DNA from: Jannaschia sp. CCS1
GTDB lineage: Bacteria; Pseudomonadota; Alphaproteobacteria; Rhodobacterales; Rhodobacteraceae
Length of the DNA: 64,000 nt
Assembly (NCBI RefSeq): GCF_000013565.1
Contig: NC_007802.1
Location: forward strand, 3,906,001 to 3,970,000
Direction of reading: 5' to 3'
Shown: positions 26,710 through 36,200 of the stretch, in pieces
How positions within the stretch are numbered: the first letter of the stretch is position 1
Layout: each line of letters starts with the position of its first letter
Made by a program: the position numbers and the translations under genes
The notes under the pieces: model-generated
What the model was told of the DNA's origin: nothing
Databases searched by the model: none
Seen by the model: only the letters and a program-made list of their open reading frames with translations

Positions 26710-27972
26710 TTAGTAAATCCGCTGACGCGCGCCTTCTAGGATCTGCAGAACCTGGTCGAGCGTAGACGGATCAACCATGAACTGCTGGAAGCCCTGCATG
26801 GCGACCTGCGCCATTTCAGCCGGTGCGTCACGGTCAAAGAACTGCGCGATGCCGCCGCCTGCGTTGTTCGACAGCATGTCGAAGCCCGCATTCAGGAATT
26901 CATCATCATCGACGCCGGAGTTGGCGTTGACGGGCAGCTGACCCAGGTTGTCGCCGTTGTTGATCAGCGTCTGGTTCTCGGCGCTGGTCACGAACAGGAG
27001 GAACGCCTCTGCCGCTTCCACGTTCTCGGCATTAGCCGCGATGTGGAAGGTATCGGTCGGGGCATCTTCACCCGGCTCAATCGCGGCGTCGATCTGCGGG
27101 AACTGGTAGAAGCCCAGCTGATCATCCGAGAGGCCAGCTTCGCGCAGCGGTGCCACTGCGAAGTTCCCCATCAGATATGCCGTGGCTTCGCCGTTGACCA
27201 TGAAGGGCAACGCTTCCTGCCAAGAATAGGACTGGTGGTCAGCGATAAAGCCGCCCATATCGATCAGGGTCTGCCAGTTCTCGAACGTGGCGCGGACGCG
27301 GGGATCGGTCCACTCTACTTCGCCAGCTGTCAGGGACATGTGGAAGTCGTAGCCATTGGTGCGCATGTTGAGGTAGTCGAACCAGCCGCCAGCGGTCCAC
27401 AGGAACTGCGTGCCGATGGTGTAGCAGGCACGACCGGATTCGACGATCGCGGTGCAATTTGCCAGTTCTTCTTCCCAGGTCGTCGGCGCTTCAAGGCCAA
27501 GCTCTGCGAAGATATCCTCGCGGTAGTATACGCCCCACTGATAGTATGTGTAGGGAACGCCCCAGATGCCGTCATCCATGGTCATGGAGCCTTGGGTGGA
27601 GGCGAGCGTTTCGGTCAGGCCGCCCTCTTCCCAGAGGTCGCTGATGTCCATGAACAGGCCCGCATCTACGTAGGGGGCCATGCGGTTCCCGGCGTACCAG
27701 TTGACGATGTCAGCGGTGCCGGATTGCAGCACGTTGCGGATCTGCGTCTTCCAGGCCTCGCGGTCAGTGATGACCAGTTCGACCTCGACGCCGGGATTTT
27801 CGGCTGTGAACCGCTCAACCATGCCTTCCATGACGGCGCGCGGAGCCGGATTTGACATGTCCGAGAAGATGCGCAGGGGGCCAGAAACGCCGTGGCCGTC
27901 TGCATAGGCAACGCCGGAAAGCATGGTCGCTGCTGCCAGTGCTGCGGCACCGGTCTTGTAAATGGATCGCAT
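26710..27972 (-). CDS. Sugar ABC transporter substrate-binding protein (family 1)
   Basis: 420-residue periplasmic solute-binding protein and first gene of the galactoside operon. The Sec signal is MRSIYKTGAAALAAATMLSGVAYA, with cleavage expected after AYA. The mature part has the family-1 pattern: a SNPAPRAVMEGMVERFTAENPGVEVE region, WYAGNRMAPY, and GIWGVPYTYYQWGVYYRED. The ATG at 27972 follows TAGGGAGGACACC. Galactosides as ligand are inferred from the enzymes downstream. Confidence 0.93.
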   Translation of the reverse strand: MRSIYKTGAAALAAATMLSGVAYADGHGVSGPLRIFSDMSNPAPRAVMEGMVERFTAENPGVEVELVITDREAWKTQIRNVLQSGTADIVNWYAGNRMAPYVDAGLFMDISDLWEEGGLTETLASTQGSMTMDDGIWGVPYTYYQWGVYYREDIFAELGLEAPTTWEEELANCTAIVESGRACYTIGTQFLWTAGGWFDYLNMRTNGYDFHMSLTAGEVEWTDPRVRATFENWQTLIDMGGFIADHQSYSWQEALPFMVNGEATAYLMGNFAVAPLREAGLSDDQLGFYQFPQIDAAIEPGEDAPTDTFHIAANAENVEAAEAFLLFVTSAENQTLINNGDNLGQLPVNANSGVDDDEFLNAGFDMLSNNAGGGIAQFFDRDAPAEMAQVAMQGFQQFMVDPSTLDQVLQILEGARQRIY

Positions 27973-28003
27973 GGTGTCCTCCCTAGGATCTCATAAAAAT
28001 CTG

Positions 28004-28040
28004 GTTCCACTATGTGAAACTCGGTTTCTTATATTGAAAT
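28004..28040. promoter_or_regulatory. Tandem 17-base palindromes, candidate IclR operator
   Basis: Site 1 is GTTCCACTATGTGAAAC (28004-28020) and site 2 is GTTTCTTATATTGAAAT (28024-28040). Each is an imperfect inverted repeat with one mismatched arm position. Both share GTT-C and GAAA at the same offsets, and their centres are 20 bases apart, about two helical turns. They lie 32-68 bases upstream of the sugar-binding-protein ATG and are AT-rich compared with their surroundings. Their location between that operon and the divergent IclR gene makes the IclR protein the likely ligand. Confidence 0.55.
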
Positions 28041-28157
28041 CTTAGTCCGAACCTGCCTAGTCTTGTCAACAGCAAAGCGCGGGCGGATGCCGCAAAACGC
28101 GCCGGGCTGCAGGGTGATGTGGAGGACATCGCCCCGCGTATTAAGGGAGCGACCAAC

Positions 28158-28952
28158 GTGGTAGGCGAGGGTTCGGACAGCCAGGACGGGACGGTGGGCA
28201 AGGCGCTTTCGGTGCTGGACGCCGTGGCCGCTTTTGGGCGGCCTGTGCGATTCGGTGAACTCCTGCAAGATAGCCCCTACCCCAAAGCGACGCTCTATCG
28301 CCTGGTCCAGGTTCTGACGAAGCAGTCGATGCTGGTCTATGAGCCCGACCGCCAGACCTATGCCCCCGGCCTGCGCCTTGTGCGGCTGGCCCATGCGGCG
28401 TGGCAGACGACCTCACTCGCCCCCGTGGCCCGCCCATATCTGGAAGCGCTGTCGGCGGATATCGGAGAAACCATCCACCTTGCGCAGCTTGATGGCAGCA
28501 GCGTGCTGTATGTGGATAAAATCAACGCCCGCGACCCATTGCAGATGTATTCACAGGCCGGAAAGGTCGCGCCGTGCTATTGCACCGGGGTGGGTAAGGC
28601 GATGATCGCGTTCCTGCCCGAAGACCAGCTTGAACCGATCCTGCGCCAGCAAAGCTATCACGTCTTCACCGCCCATACCTTTCCCGACGCCGCTGCCCTT
28701 CGCGAAGAGCTGCGCGCCATCGTGGATCGTGGCCATGCCTACGACCGAGAAGAACACGAGCCGGGCATCATCTGCGTCGCGGTCCCAATTCTGACCCGGT
28801 CCGGGCGGGTTCTGGGTGCGGTTTCTGTCACCTCTTCAACCGAGCGAACATCACTCACCGGGCTAGAGGCCCATCTGCCCCGCCTTCACTCGGCGGTTTC
28901 ATCCATTGCGGGGGAGGCCCAGGCTTGGCGCTTCCCCGATGCAGCAGAATAA
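28158..28952 (+). CDS. IclR-family transcriptional regulator
   Basis: 264-residue regulator with an N-terminal winged helix ([25 protein letters not shown], then [19 protein letters not shown]) and a C-terminal GAF-like effector domain ([42 protein letters not shown]). It probably represses or activates the divergent galactoside operon and the ATPase gene behind it. I prefer the GTG at 28158, which follows AAGGGAG with 8 bases spacing; an in-frame GTG at 28119 would add 13 residues that look non-conserved. Confidence 0.88.
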   Translation: MVGEGSDSQDGTVGKALSVLDAVAAFGRPVRFGELLQDSPYPKATLYRLVQVLTKQSMLVYEPDRQTYAPGLRLVRLAHAAWQTTSLAPVARPYLEALSADIGETIHLAQLDGSSVLYVDKINARDPLQMYSQAGKVAPCYCTGVGKAMIAFLPEDQLEPILRQQSYHVFTAHTFPDAAALREELRAIVDRGHAYDREEHEPGIICVAVPILTRSGRVLGAVSVTSSTERTSLTGLEAHLPRLHSAVSSIAGEAQAWRFPDAAE

Positions 28953-28972
28953 CCCAAGGGAGGACGCGGCGC

Positions 28973-30028
28973 ATGTCGGGCCTGCAACTAACAGACGTCA
29001 TCAAACGCTACGGCAAGACCCAGGTCATCCATGGGATCGACCTGACAATCGATGATGGGGAGTTCTGCGTCTTCGTCGGACCGTCAGGCTGTGGAAAATC
29101 CACGTTGCTGCGGATGGTCGCCGGGCTGGAAGAGACGACCGAAGGCAAAATGTCCATTGGGGAGCGCGACGTGACCCGCGCCGATCCGGCGGACAGGGGT
29201 GTAGCCATGGTGTTCCAGACCTACGCTCTGTATCCACATATGACGGTGGCCGAGAACATGGGCTTCGGCCTGAAGATGAACGGCTACCCCAAGGCCGAGA
29301 TCGACGAAAAGGTGAATGAGGCCTCGCGCATCCTGAAACTGGACGATTACCTTGCGCGCAAGCCCAAGGCCCTGTCCGGTGGTCAGCGTCAGCGGGTTGC
29401 CATTGGCCGCGCGATTGTGCGCGGACCGGACGTGTTCCTATTTGATGAGCCGTTGTCGAACCTCGACGCCGAGTTGCGGGTGGAGATGCGGGTAGAGATC
29501 GCCCGTCTGCACAAGGAAATCGGCGCGACGATGATCTACGTGACCCACGACCAGGTGGAAGCCATGACTTTGGCCGACAAGATTGTCGTGCTGCGCGCGG
29601 GCTATATTGAGCAGGTCGGCGCGCCACTCGACCTCTATAACGATCCTGACAACAAGTTCGTCGCAGGCTTCATCGGCTCTCCGGCGATGAACTTTTTTGA
29701 CGGGCAATGCACCGGCGGCTTGATCACCGTGCCCGCCCTTGGCGGTGCCGAGATGCCCGCCCCTCTCAGCATGGTCGGCGACGGGCCAATTATCGTGGGT
29801 GTGCGCCCCAACAAGGTCACGCTGAAGGAAGGTGCGACCCATACCGTCGACCTGTCCGAGCGGTTGGGCGGCGTCAGCTACCATTATGTTTCGTCCCCCG
29901 ATGGCGCAAAAATTGTGGTGGAGGCCCATGACCAGGACGCACCGCCCTCGGGGACACCCACCGGTATCGAGTTTGACGTCGCAGATGCGTATTTCTTTGA
30001 CGCCAAGACCGAGGCGCGGCTGCGTTAG
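28973..30028 (+). CDS. Sugar ABC transporter ATP-binding protein, MalK/UgpC type
   Basis: 351-residue ATPase with Walker [10 protein letters not shown] (residues 36-44), Q-loop [13 protein letters not shown], signature [16 protein letters not shown], Walker [17 protein letters not shown] and a C-terminal OB/TOBE domain starting near FIGSPAMNF. It should energise the two permeases on the minus strand. Its separation from them, behind the regulator gene, means regulator and ATPase can be expressed independently of the enzyme operon. The ATG at 28973 follows AAGGGAGGA. Confidence 0.92.
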   Translation: MSGLQLTDVIKRYGKTQVIHGIDLTIDDGEFCVFVGPSGCGKSTLLRMVAGLEETTEGKMSIGERDVTRADPADRGVAMVFQTYALYPHMTVAENMGFGLKMNGYPKAEIDEKVNEASRILKLDDYLARKPKALSGGQRQRVAIGRAIVRGPDVFLFDEPLSNLDAELRVEMRVEIARLHKEIGATMIYVTHDQVEAMTLADKIVVLRAGYIEQVGAPLDLYNDPDNKFVAGFIGSPAMNFFDGQCTGGLITVPALGGAEMPAPLSMVGDGPIIVGVRPNKVTLKEGATHTVDLSERLGGVSYHYVSSPDGAKIVVEAHDQDAPPSGTPTGIEFDVADAYFFDAKTEARLR

Positions 30029-30565
30029 TTCGGGGCCCGCTGATGGGTCCATGGGTGCCGACGGCTTTGGAATTGTGGACGGATCGTCTCGTTACTCTGG
30101 TACGGGTGCATCACATCCATCGGGCGGACATATCTATCTGCACCATGAGATCGTAGACCCTGCTAGAGACATGCCGATCGCACCTACCGCAGCGTCCTCC
30201 CTCAGCGCAGTCCTCGTTGGGACGCGCGTTTTCTGGCTGACCAAAGGCCGGGCGGGCGGTCAATCTGCATGAAGCCCAACAGCGATGCAAACGTTCCGGC
30301 AGATTCGCAAAACTGTCTTCGTATCGCAGTCCCATCATGGTCTGTGGCGACACCGGCCGACCCTGTCCCTGATCGTCACGGCCCCATGCCCGCAATTGAT
30401 CGCACCTTGCAGGTCCGCCGCACGTTCCGATCAACGACCGGATATCGAAGGGCACGAATAGTCACGCCATCCATCCGTCCCACATGCAGCGCGGCAGGAC
30501 GGACGCGGACACCGCCCCCTCAAATCATGTGTGCGGGGGCAACCGATCCGCGCAGCGCCCCTGGC
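30029..30565. other. 537-base gap with no recognisable gene
   Basis: No reading frame here, on either strand, gives a protein I recognise, and the short open frames lack ribosome-binding sites. The stretch has a less regular third-position GC pattern than its neighbours. It separates the galactoside locus from the rhamnose genes. It may be decayed coding sequence or a remnant of an insertion; I see no terminal repeats or target duplications to support a mobile element. Confidence 0.5.
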
Positions 30566-31438
30566 CTATTCTTGAGCCGTGGACGCCAGATAGCGCCCGT
30601 ATTGGGTCTTCTTGAACAGATCTGCCCGCGCCGCGAGACCATCTGCGTCGATCCAACCGGCGGCATAGGCGATTTCATCCGGGGAGCCGACTTGCAGGCC
30701 CTGCCGTTGGGTCAGCGTCCGAACAAAATTGCCCGCATCCAAGAGGCTTTCGTGGGTGCCGGTATCGAGCCAGGCATACCCGCGGCCCATGCGTTCCACC
30801 TTCAAGATCCCATCATCGAGATAGCTTTCCAGAAGACTGGTGATTTCCAGCTCTCCCCGCTTTGATGGCTTGACGGCAGCGGCCCGGTCCGGCGCACTGC
30901 CATCCAGGAAGTAGAGCCCCGTTACGGCGTAATTCGACGGTGGGACCTCCGGCTTTTCGATGATCGACGTCACATCACCGTCGGGGCCGAAATCAACGAC
31001 GCCGTAGCGCTCCGGGTCCGTAACACGGTATCCGAAGACCGTCCCACCGGTCCCTTGCGCATCGGCGGCCGCCAGAGCCTCGGGCAACCCGTGACCGAAA
31101 AAGATGTTGTCCCCCAGAACCATGGCCGACGGCGCACCCGCCAGGAAGTCGCGCGTCAACAGGTAGGCCTGTGCCAGACCATCGGGGCTGGGTTGTTCGA
31201 TATAGATGAGGCTCAGGCCCCACTGGCTGCCATCGCCCAAAGTTCGCTGGAACTGGTCTTGATCCGTGGGGGTGGTGATGATGGCAATCTCCCGGATGCC
31301 CGCCAGCATCAGGACGGATAAGGGATAGTAGATCATCGGCTTGTCGTAGATCGGTAGCAGCTGTTTGGAGACTCCCACAGTGACCGGGTAGAGGCGTGTG
31401 CCAGACCCGCCTGCCAAAATAATCCCTTTGCGCGCCAT
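30566..31438 (-). CDS. rfbA: Glucose-1-phosphate thymidylyltransferase
   Basis: 290-residue nucleotidyltransferase making dTDP-glucose from glucose-1-phosphate and dTTP. The signature ARKGIILAGGSGTRLYPVT is at the N-terminus, followed by SKQLLPIYDKPMIYYPLSVLM and LGDNIFFGHGL. It is the last gene of the rfbC-rfbB-rfbD-rfbA cluster, 114 bases after rfbD. The ATG at 31438 begins directly at the conserved motif. Confidence 0.95.
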   Translation of the reverse strand: MARKGIILAGGSGTRLYPVTVGVSKQLLPIYDKPMIYYPLSVLMLAGIREIAIITTPTDQDQFQRTLGDGSQWGLSLIYIEQPSPDGLAQAYLLTRDFLAGAPSAMVLGDNIFFGHGLPEALAAADAQGTGGTVFGYRVTDPERYGVVDFGPDGDVTSIIEKPEVPPSNYAVTGLYFLDGSAPDRAAAVKPSKRGELEITSLLESYLDDGILKVERMGRGYAWLDTGTHESLLDAGNFVRTLTQRQGLQVGSPDEIAYAAGWIDADGLAARADLFKKTQYGRYLASTAQE

Positions 31439-31552
31439 TCTTAGGTCTCCGTCCAATGACTTCGCGCCACCGGTTAGCGTGTTTGAAGAGACTTGCCAAT
31501 GTTGCAGGGCCGCCACGGGTACCGCACTGGTATTGATATCAGCTCAACCGCT

Positions 31553-32398
31553 TCAGGACCGGGCGATGTCCGCCAAGGCGTCGCCCAGGTCCGCGCGCCA
31601 ATCCGGGCGCGGGACGCCGAATGCAGCCTCCGTCGCCGCGCAATCAAGACGCGAGTTCAGGGGCCGGACGGCTGGCGTCGGATAATCAGACGATGGGATG
31701 TCCGTGACCGCAACATTCAGATCAGCCTCCGCAAAAATCGCCCGCGCGAAGTCAGCCCAGGACACGTCCGGGGCGCCGGAGAAGTGGTATGTCCCCGACT
31801 TTTCCGGGGCACCTTGCAACGCATCGGCAACCGTCACACAGGCCCACGCGATGGCGCGCGCAGAAGTCGGCCCGCCGACTTGGTCGGCCACGATGGTCAG
31901 CGCGTCCCGATCCGCACCCAACCTCAGCATGGTCTTCACGAAATTCGCCCCATGGGCCGAGAACACCCAACTTGTCCGCAGGACCCCGTATGTGGCCCCG
32001 GAGGCCCGCACGGCGTCCTCTCCCGCCAGTTTGGTACGCCCGTATGCGCCCAAGGGTGCGACGGGGTCGCTCGGCCGGAACGATTGCGTCCCCTGCCCGT
32101 CAAAGACGTAATCGGTGGAAATATGAACCAGCGGGATATTCTTGGCCTTGCACGCGACAGCCATGGCCGCAGGGGCGTCCGCGTTGATTGTATGGGCCAG
32201 CGCCTCTTCTTCTTCGGCGCGATCCACGGCAGTGTAGGCGGCCGCATTGATGATTGCCGTCGCGTCCGAGGCCGCGATCACGTCGGCGCAGGCCTGCGGG
32301 TTGGACAAGTCAGCCTCCGCACGGCCCAACGTCCGCACGCCAAGGCGCGCCAATTCCTGCGCCACCTGACCCGTTTGGCCAAAAGCGAGCAGGCTCAC
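31553..32398 (-). CDS. rfbD: dTDP-4-dehydrorhamnose reductase
   Basis: 281-residue extended-SDR reductase, final step of dTDP-L-rhamnose synthesis. It has the glycine-rich [27 protein letters not shown], and ISTDYVFDG with the catalytic YGRTKLAGE. The start is a GTG at 32398 overlapping the rfbB stop (GTGA). No upstream ATG would be compatible with the fold, since coding before it is rfbB in another frame. Confidence 0.94.
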   Translation of the reverse strand: MSLLAFGQTGQVAQELARLGVRTLGRAEADLSNPQACADVIAASDATAIINAAAYTAVDRAEEEEALAHTINADAPAAMAVACKAKNIPLVHISTDYVFDGQGTQSFRPSDPVAPLGAYGRTKLAGEDAVRASGATYGVLRTSWVFSAHGANFVKTMLRLGADRDALTIVADQVGGPTSARAIAWACVTVADALQGAPEKSGTYHFSGAPDVSWADFARAIFAEADLNVAVTDIPSSDYPTPAVRPLNSRLDCAATEAAFGVPRPDWRADLGDALADIARS

Positions 32399-33435
32399 GT
32401 TTTGGTCCCCAACCGTTGCCCGACCCCATCGCGTTGCTGCAAGGCCCGCCACCAATCCTCGTTGGCGAGGAACCAATCTACGGTTTTGGCCAAGCCCTCC
32501 TCCACGGTCACCGACGGCGTCCACCCAAGCTCCTCCTGAATGCGCGTCGCATCGATGGCGTAGCGCATATCGTGGCCGGGGCGGTCTGTGACGAACTCGA
32601 TCAGGCGATCATGGGGGGCACTTTCGGGACGACGCTCATCCAGCAACCCACAGATCGTCCGCACCAAGTCGATATTTGTCCGCTCATTGTGGCCACCGAT
32701 ATTGTAGCTGCGCCCAAGCTCCCCCTTCTCCAGCACGCACAGCAGCGCGTCTGCGTGATCTTCGACATAAAGCCAGTCACGGATGTTCTTGCCGTCGCCG
32801 TAAACCGGAATCGTCTCACCTGCCAGCGCCTTCAGGATCACCACGGGGATCAACTTTTCAGGAAAATGGTAGGGCCCATAATTGTTGGAGCAATTGGTGA
32901 GCACGACCGGGAGCCCGTAGGTCTCCGCCCACGCGCGGACCATATGGTCGGACGCGGCCTTGGAGGCGGAGTATGGGCTATTGGGCGCGTAGGGGCTGTC
33001 TTCCGTGAACAGCCCCGTGTCGCCCAGGGTCCCGAACACTTCATCGGTGGAGACGTGGTGGAAGCGGAAGCCATCGGGTCTGCCGTTCGCTTCCCAATAC
33101 GTGCGCGCGGCCTCCAGCAACGTGTAGGTGCCGGTGATATTGGTCTGGATGAACGCGCCGGGACCGTCGATGGATCGGTCCACATGGCTTTCAGCGGCCA
33201 GATGCAGGATCGCATCGGGGGTGTGACGCGACAGGATCGTGTCCATCGCCTCCCGGTCACATATGTCGGCCTTTTCAAACGTGTAGAGATTGGAGGAGGC
33301 GACAGGTGCCACGTTGTCGAGGCAGGCGGCATAGGTCAGCGCGTCGAGGTTGATGACCTCATGCCCACGGGCAACGGCCAGGCGAACGACGGCGGAGCCG
33401 ATGAACCCGGCGCCGCCGGTAATCAGGATCTTCAT
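32395..33435 (-). CDS. rfbB: dTDP-glucose 4,6-dehydratase
   Basis: 346-residue extended-SDR enzyme converting dTDP-glucose to dTDP-4-dehydro-6-deoxyglucose. [20 protein letters not shown] binds [18 protein letters not shown] and [10 protein letters not shown] are family motifs, and the catalytic [12 protein letters not shown] follows. The [17 protein letters not shown] segment is characteristic of RfbB/RmlB. It overlaps rfbC and rfbD by 4 bases each. Confidence 0.96.
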   Translation of the reverse strand: MKILITGGAGFIGSAVVRLAVARGHEVINLDALTYAACLDNVAPVASSNLYTFEKADICDREAMDTILSRHTPDAILHLAAESHVDRSIDGPGAFIQTNITGTYTLLEAARTYWEANGRPDGFRFHHVSTDEVFGTLGDTGLFTEDSPYAPNSPYSASKAASDHMVRAWAETYGLPVVLTNCSNNYGPYHFPEKLIPVVILKALAGETIPVYGDGKNIRDWLYVEDHADALLCVLEKGELGRSYNIGGHNERTNIDLVRTICGLLDERRPESAPHDRLIEFVTDRPGHDMRYAIDATRIQEELGWTPSVTVEEGLAKTVDWFLANEDWWRALQQRDGVGQRLGTKT

Positions 33436-33998
33436 GGCTTGGCCTCATATATGAAAGGACTGTCCAGATCGGCAAGCGTGCCCGCGACCGCGTCTTTGCC
33501 TGACAGGACCGGGTCGTCCTCAAGCCTCCAATCGATCCCAATCTTCGGGTCGTTCCAGATGATCGCGCCTTCGGTTTCGGGCGCGTAGAAGTCGCTGCAC
33601 TTGTAAATGATTTCCGTCCCCGGCGCGCGTGTGACGAAGCCATGGGCGAAACCGGCCGGCACCAGAAGCTGCTTGCCGTTTTCAAACGTCAACTCAATTC
33701 CAAACCACTGCCCAAAGGTTGGTGAGCCCTTGCGGATATCGACCACCACATCAAACAGGCACCCTCGCCCACACCGCACCAGTTTGTCCTGAGCGTGGGG
33801 CGGCCCCTGAAAATGCAAGCCACGAACGGTGCCGACATCCTCGGACAGCGAATGATTGTCCTGCACAAATTGTGTCATGATCCCATGGTCCGCCAATTTG
33901 GCGGCGCTGTAGGTCTCGGCGAAGAAGCCCCGCGCGTCGCCGAAGCGAGGCGGGGTGATCACTACAAGGCCCTCAAGGCCGGTTTGCTCAATCTTCAC
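33432..33998 (-). CDS. rfbC: dTDP-4-dehydrorhamnose 3,5-epimerase
   Basis: 188-residue cupin epimerase, first gene of the rhamnose cluster. Landmarks are [34 protein letters not shown] with the catalytic His, [24 protein letters not shown], and [12 protein letters not shown]. The start is taken as the GTG at 33998 ([10 protein letters not shown]), preceded by GGCGAG. The region between 33999 and hemC is only about 110 bases, so the promoter must lie there. Confidence 0.94.
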   Translation of the reverse strand: MKIEQTGLEGLVVITPPRFGDARGFFAETYSAAKLADHGIMTQFVQDNHSLSEDVGTVRGLHFQGPPHAQDKLVRCGRGCLFDVVVDIRKGSPTFGQWFGIELTFENGKQLLVPAGFAHGFVTRAPGTEIIYKCSDFYAPETEGAIIWNDPKIGIDWRLEDDPVLSGKDAVAGTLADLDSPFIYEAKP

Positions 33999-34109
33999 GG
34001 GGCTCGCCTGCTTCGCTGCCTGGTTCGCGCCTCTTTGCCATGGACGCCCGCGCCTCGCAACGGGCGCGAAGCCTTGCAAGGGTTTGAACCCGGTCTCAAG
34101 TCTGGCGGC

Positions 34110-35066
34110 TCAATGCCAGTCGAAGAAGCCGTCTCCCGCCCGTGCCCGCAGGTCCCGTGCCATATCCGCCCCGAGGGCAGCCCCATCTTCGATAGGCGCG
34201 GTGCGGTCATCGGTCAAAACCTCCGACCCATCGGGGCGCAGGATTTCACCGCGCAACCGTAGCGTTCCGCCGTCCAGTTCCGCCAGCGCCGCGATGGGGG
34301 TCTGGCAGGACCCATCGAGCCCTTTCAAAAAAGACCGTTCCGCTGCAAGCCGTTGGCCCGTTTCCGTATTGTGGATCGCTGCCAGCATATCACCAGCTCG
34401 CGTATCGCTGACCCGACGCTCGATCCCTATCGCACCCTGGGCCACGGCGGGCAGCATATCCTCAACCTCAATTGCGGATTTTACCACCTCTTCCATGCCC
34501 AAGCGACGCAGGCCCGCCATAGCCAGAAACGTCGCATCGGCCACGCCACCGCCCAGTTTCTTCATCCGCGTTTGCACATTGCCGCGGAACTCCACCACAT
34601 TCAGGTCGGGCCTGCGGGCAAACAGCTGCGCGCGACGCCGCAGGGAGGAAGAGCCGACGATCGCCCCTTCAGGCAACGCATGCAGACCATCGTGATTCAC
34701 AGACACAAATGCATCGCGCACGTCTTCGCGCGGCAGGTAGCAATCGAGCATCAGGCCATCGGGTTGCACCGTCGGCATATCCTTCATGGAATGCACCGCA
34801 ATGTCGATGGAAGACGTCAGCATGTCCTCCTCGATTTCCTTGGTGAACAGCCCCTTTCCGCCAAGCTCTTTCAGCGCCACATCCGCATCGATCAGGGAGC
34901 GGTCGTCGCCCGTGGTTTTGATCACCACAATCTCAAACGCATCCTCCGGCAGATCCCAGGCAGCCATCAGGCGGGCGCGGGTTTCCCGGGCTTGCGCCAA
35001 TGCCAGCGGGGAGCCTCGGGTACCAATGCGAAGGGGAGCGGCGGGGGTCGGTAAATTGGTCGTCAT
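34110..35066 (-). CDS. hemC: Hydroxymethylbilane synthase (porphobilinogen deaminase)
   Basis: 318-residue enzyme joining four porphobilinogens into hydroxymethylbilane. [15 protein letters not shown] opens the protein, [14 protein letters not shown] and [17 protein letters not shown] line the active site, and Cys254 in [15 protein letters not shown] holds the dipyrromethane cofactor. It is divergent from hemE, with a PpsR/CrtJ-type palindrome between them. AGAGGA precedes the ATG at 35066. Confidence 0.96.
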   Translation of the reverse strand: MTTNLPTPAAPLRIGTRGSPLALAQARETRARLMAAWDLPEDAFEIVVIKTTGDDRSLIDADVALKELGGKGLFTKEIEEDMLTSSIDIAVHSMKDMPTVQPDGLMLDCYLPREDVRDAFVSVNHDGLHALPEGAIVGSSSLRRRAQLFARRPDLNVVEFRGNVQTRMKKLGGGVADATFLAMAGLRRLGMEEVVKSAIEVEDMLPAVAQGAIGIERRVSDTRAGDMLAAIHNTETGQRLAAERSFLKGLDGSCQTPIAALAELDGGTLRLRGEILRPDGSEVLTDDRTAPIEDGAALGADMARDLRARAGDGFFDWH

Positions 35067-35082
35067 AGGTCCTCTTTAGATG

Positions 35083-35100
35083 TGTCAACTTGGCTTGACA
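35083..35100. promoter_or_regulatory. TGT-N12-ACA palindrome (PpsR/CrtJ-type operator) between hemC and hemE
   Basis: TGTCAACTTGGCTTGACA is a perfect inverted repeat (TGTCAA, 6-base spacer, TTGACA) and matches the TGT-N12-ACA consensus of the photosynthesis repressor PpsR/CrtJ. Its right arm is also a perfect -35 hexamer pointing toward hemE; the -10 region 17 bases further is poor. hemC and hemE are known PpsR targets in Rhodobacter sphaeroides, which supports the assignment. Binding by a PpsR homologue has to be inferred because no ppsR gene lies in the window. Confidence 0.62.
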
Positions 35101-35168
35101 ACGCTGTTCCGTGTGACACTCATGAGGCGAGTAATCTGATCCCGACGACGACCCTGAGGATATCTGAC

Positions 35169-36200
35169 ATGGCCGACAAGAAAAAACTTCTGCGCTCGCT
35201 CGCGGGCGAGGCCATGGACGTGCCGCCCGTATGGTTGATGCGCCAGGCCGGGCGCTATTTGCCGGAATATCGCGCCACCCGCGCGCAGGCAGGCGACTTC
35301 CTGTCACTGTGCTATAACCCTGAATTGGCAGCGGAAGTTACGCTGCAACCGATCCGGCGCTTTGATTTTGATGCGTCGATCTTGTTCGCCGACATCCTGC
35401 TCATCCCGCAGGCACTTGGCGCCAACCTGTGGTTCGTCACTGGTGAGGGGCCGCGTTTGTCGACCATCACTGACGCGTCTGGCATGGCGCGGATGAAGAC
35501 GGCGGACGACATTCATGAGACGCTGAACCCCATCTACGAGACGGTAAAGATCCTGGCGCAGGAACTGCCGAAGGAGACCACGCTGATCGGTTTCGCGGGC
35601 GCGCCCTGGACAGTGGCTACCTACATGATCGCGGGTCGCGGCACGCCGGACCAAGCCCCCGCCCATAAGCTGCGCGAAGGCGACCCGGAGACCTTCGACA
35701 AGCTGATGGACCTGATCACCGCCGCAACGATTGAATATCTGGATATGCAGGTTCAGGCGGGCGCTGAAGTCGTGAAGCTCTTCGACTCCTGGGCCGGGTC
35801 CCTCAAGGGCGAGGCGTTCGATAAATACGCGCTCGCCCCCGCGAAACGCATCATCTCAGAGCTGAAGTCACGCCACCCCGATCTGCCGATCATCGCCTTC
35901 CCGCGCGAGGCGGGAGAGAAATACATCGGTTTCGCCAACGCCGTGGGAGCCGATTGTCTGGCCATCGACACCTCCGTCGACGCCATCTGGGCGGCAGAAA
36001 ACCTACAGACAGACGGCTGTGTGCAGGGCAACCTTGATCCCAAATTGATGGTGACCGGAGGCGAGGCTTTGGCATCCGAGGCCCGGCGTATCCGCGATGC
36101 CCTGAAGGGTGGGCCGCATATCTTCAATCTGGGCCACGGCATCACGCCGGACGCGGACCCGGAGAATGTGCATATTCTGCTGGATGCGATCCGGAGCTAA
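35169..36200 (+). CDS. hemE: Uroporphyrinogen decarboxylase
   Basis: 343-residue enzyme removing four carboxyl groups from uroporphyrinogen III. It has [20 protein letters not shown] near the N-terminus, [20 protein letters not shown], and [16 protein letters not shown]. The start at 35169 gives a short charged N-terminus before the family core. The stop overlaps the oppositely oriented glycosyltransferase gene by 4 bases. Confidence 0.95.
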   Translation: MADKKKLLRSLAGEAMDVPPVWLMRQAGRYLPEYRATRAQAGDFLSLCYNPELAAEVTLQPIRRFDFDASILFADILLIPQALGANLWFVTGEGPRLSTITDASGMARMKTADDIHETLNPIYETVKILAQELPKETTLIGFAGAPWTVATYMIAGRGTPDQAPAHKLREGDPETFDKLMDLITAATIEYLDMQVQAGAEVVKLFDSWAGSLKGEAFDKYALAPAKRIISELKSRHPDLPIIAFPREAGEKYIGFANAVGADCLAIDTSVDAIWAAENLQTDGCVQGNLDPKLMVTGGEALASEARRIRDALKGGPHIFNLGHGITPDADPENVHILLDAIRS

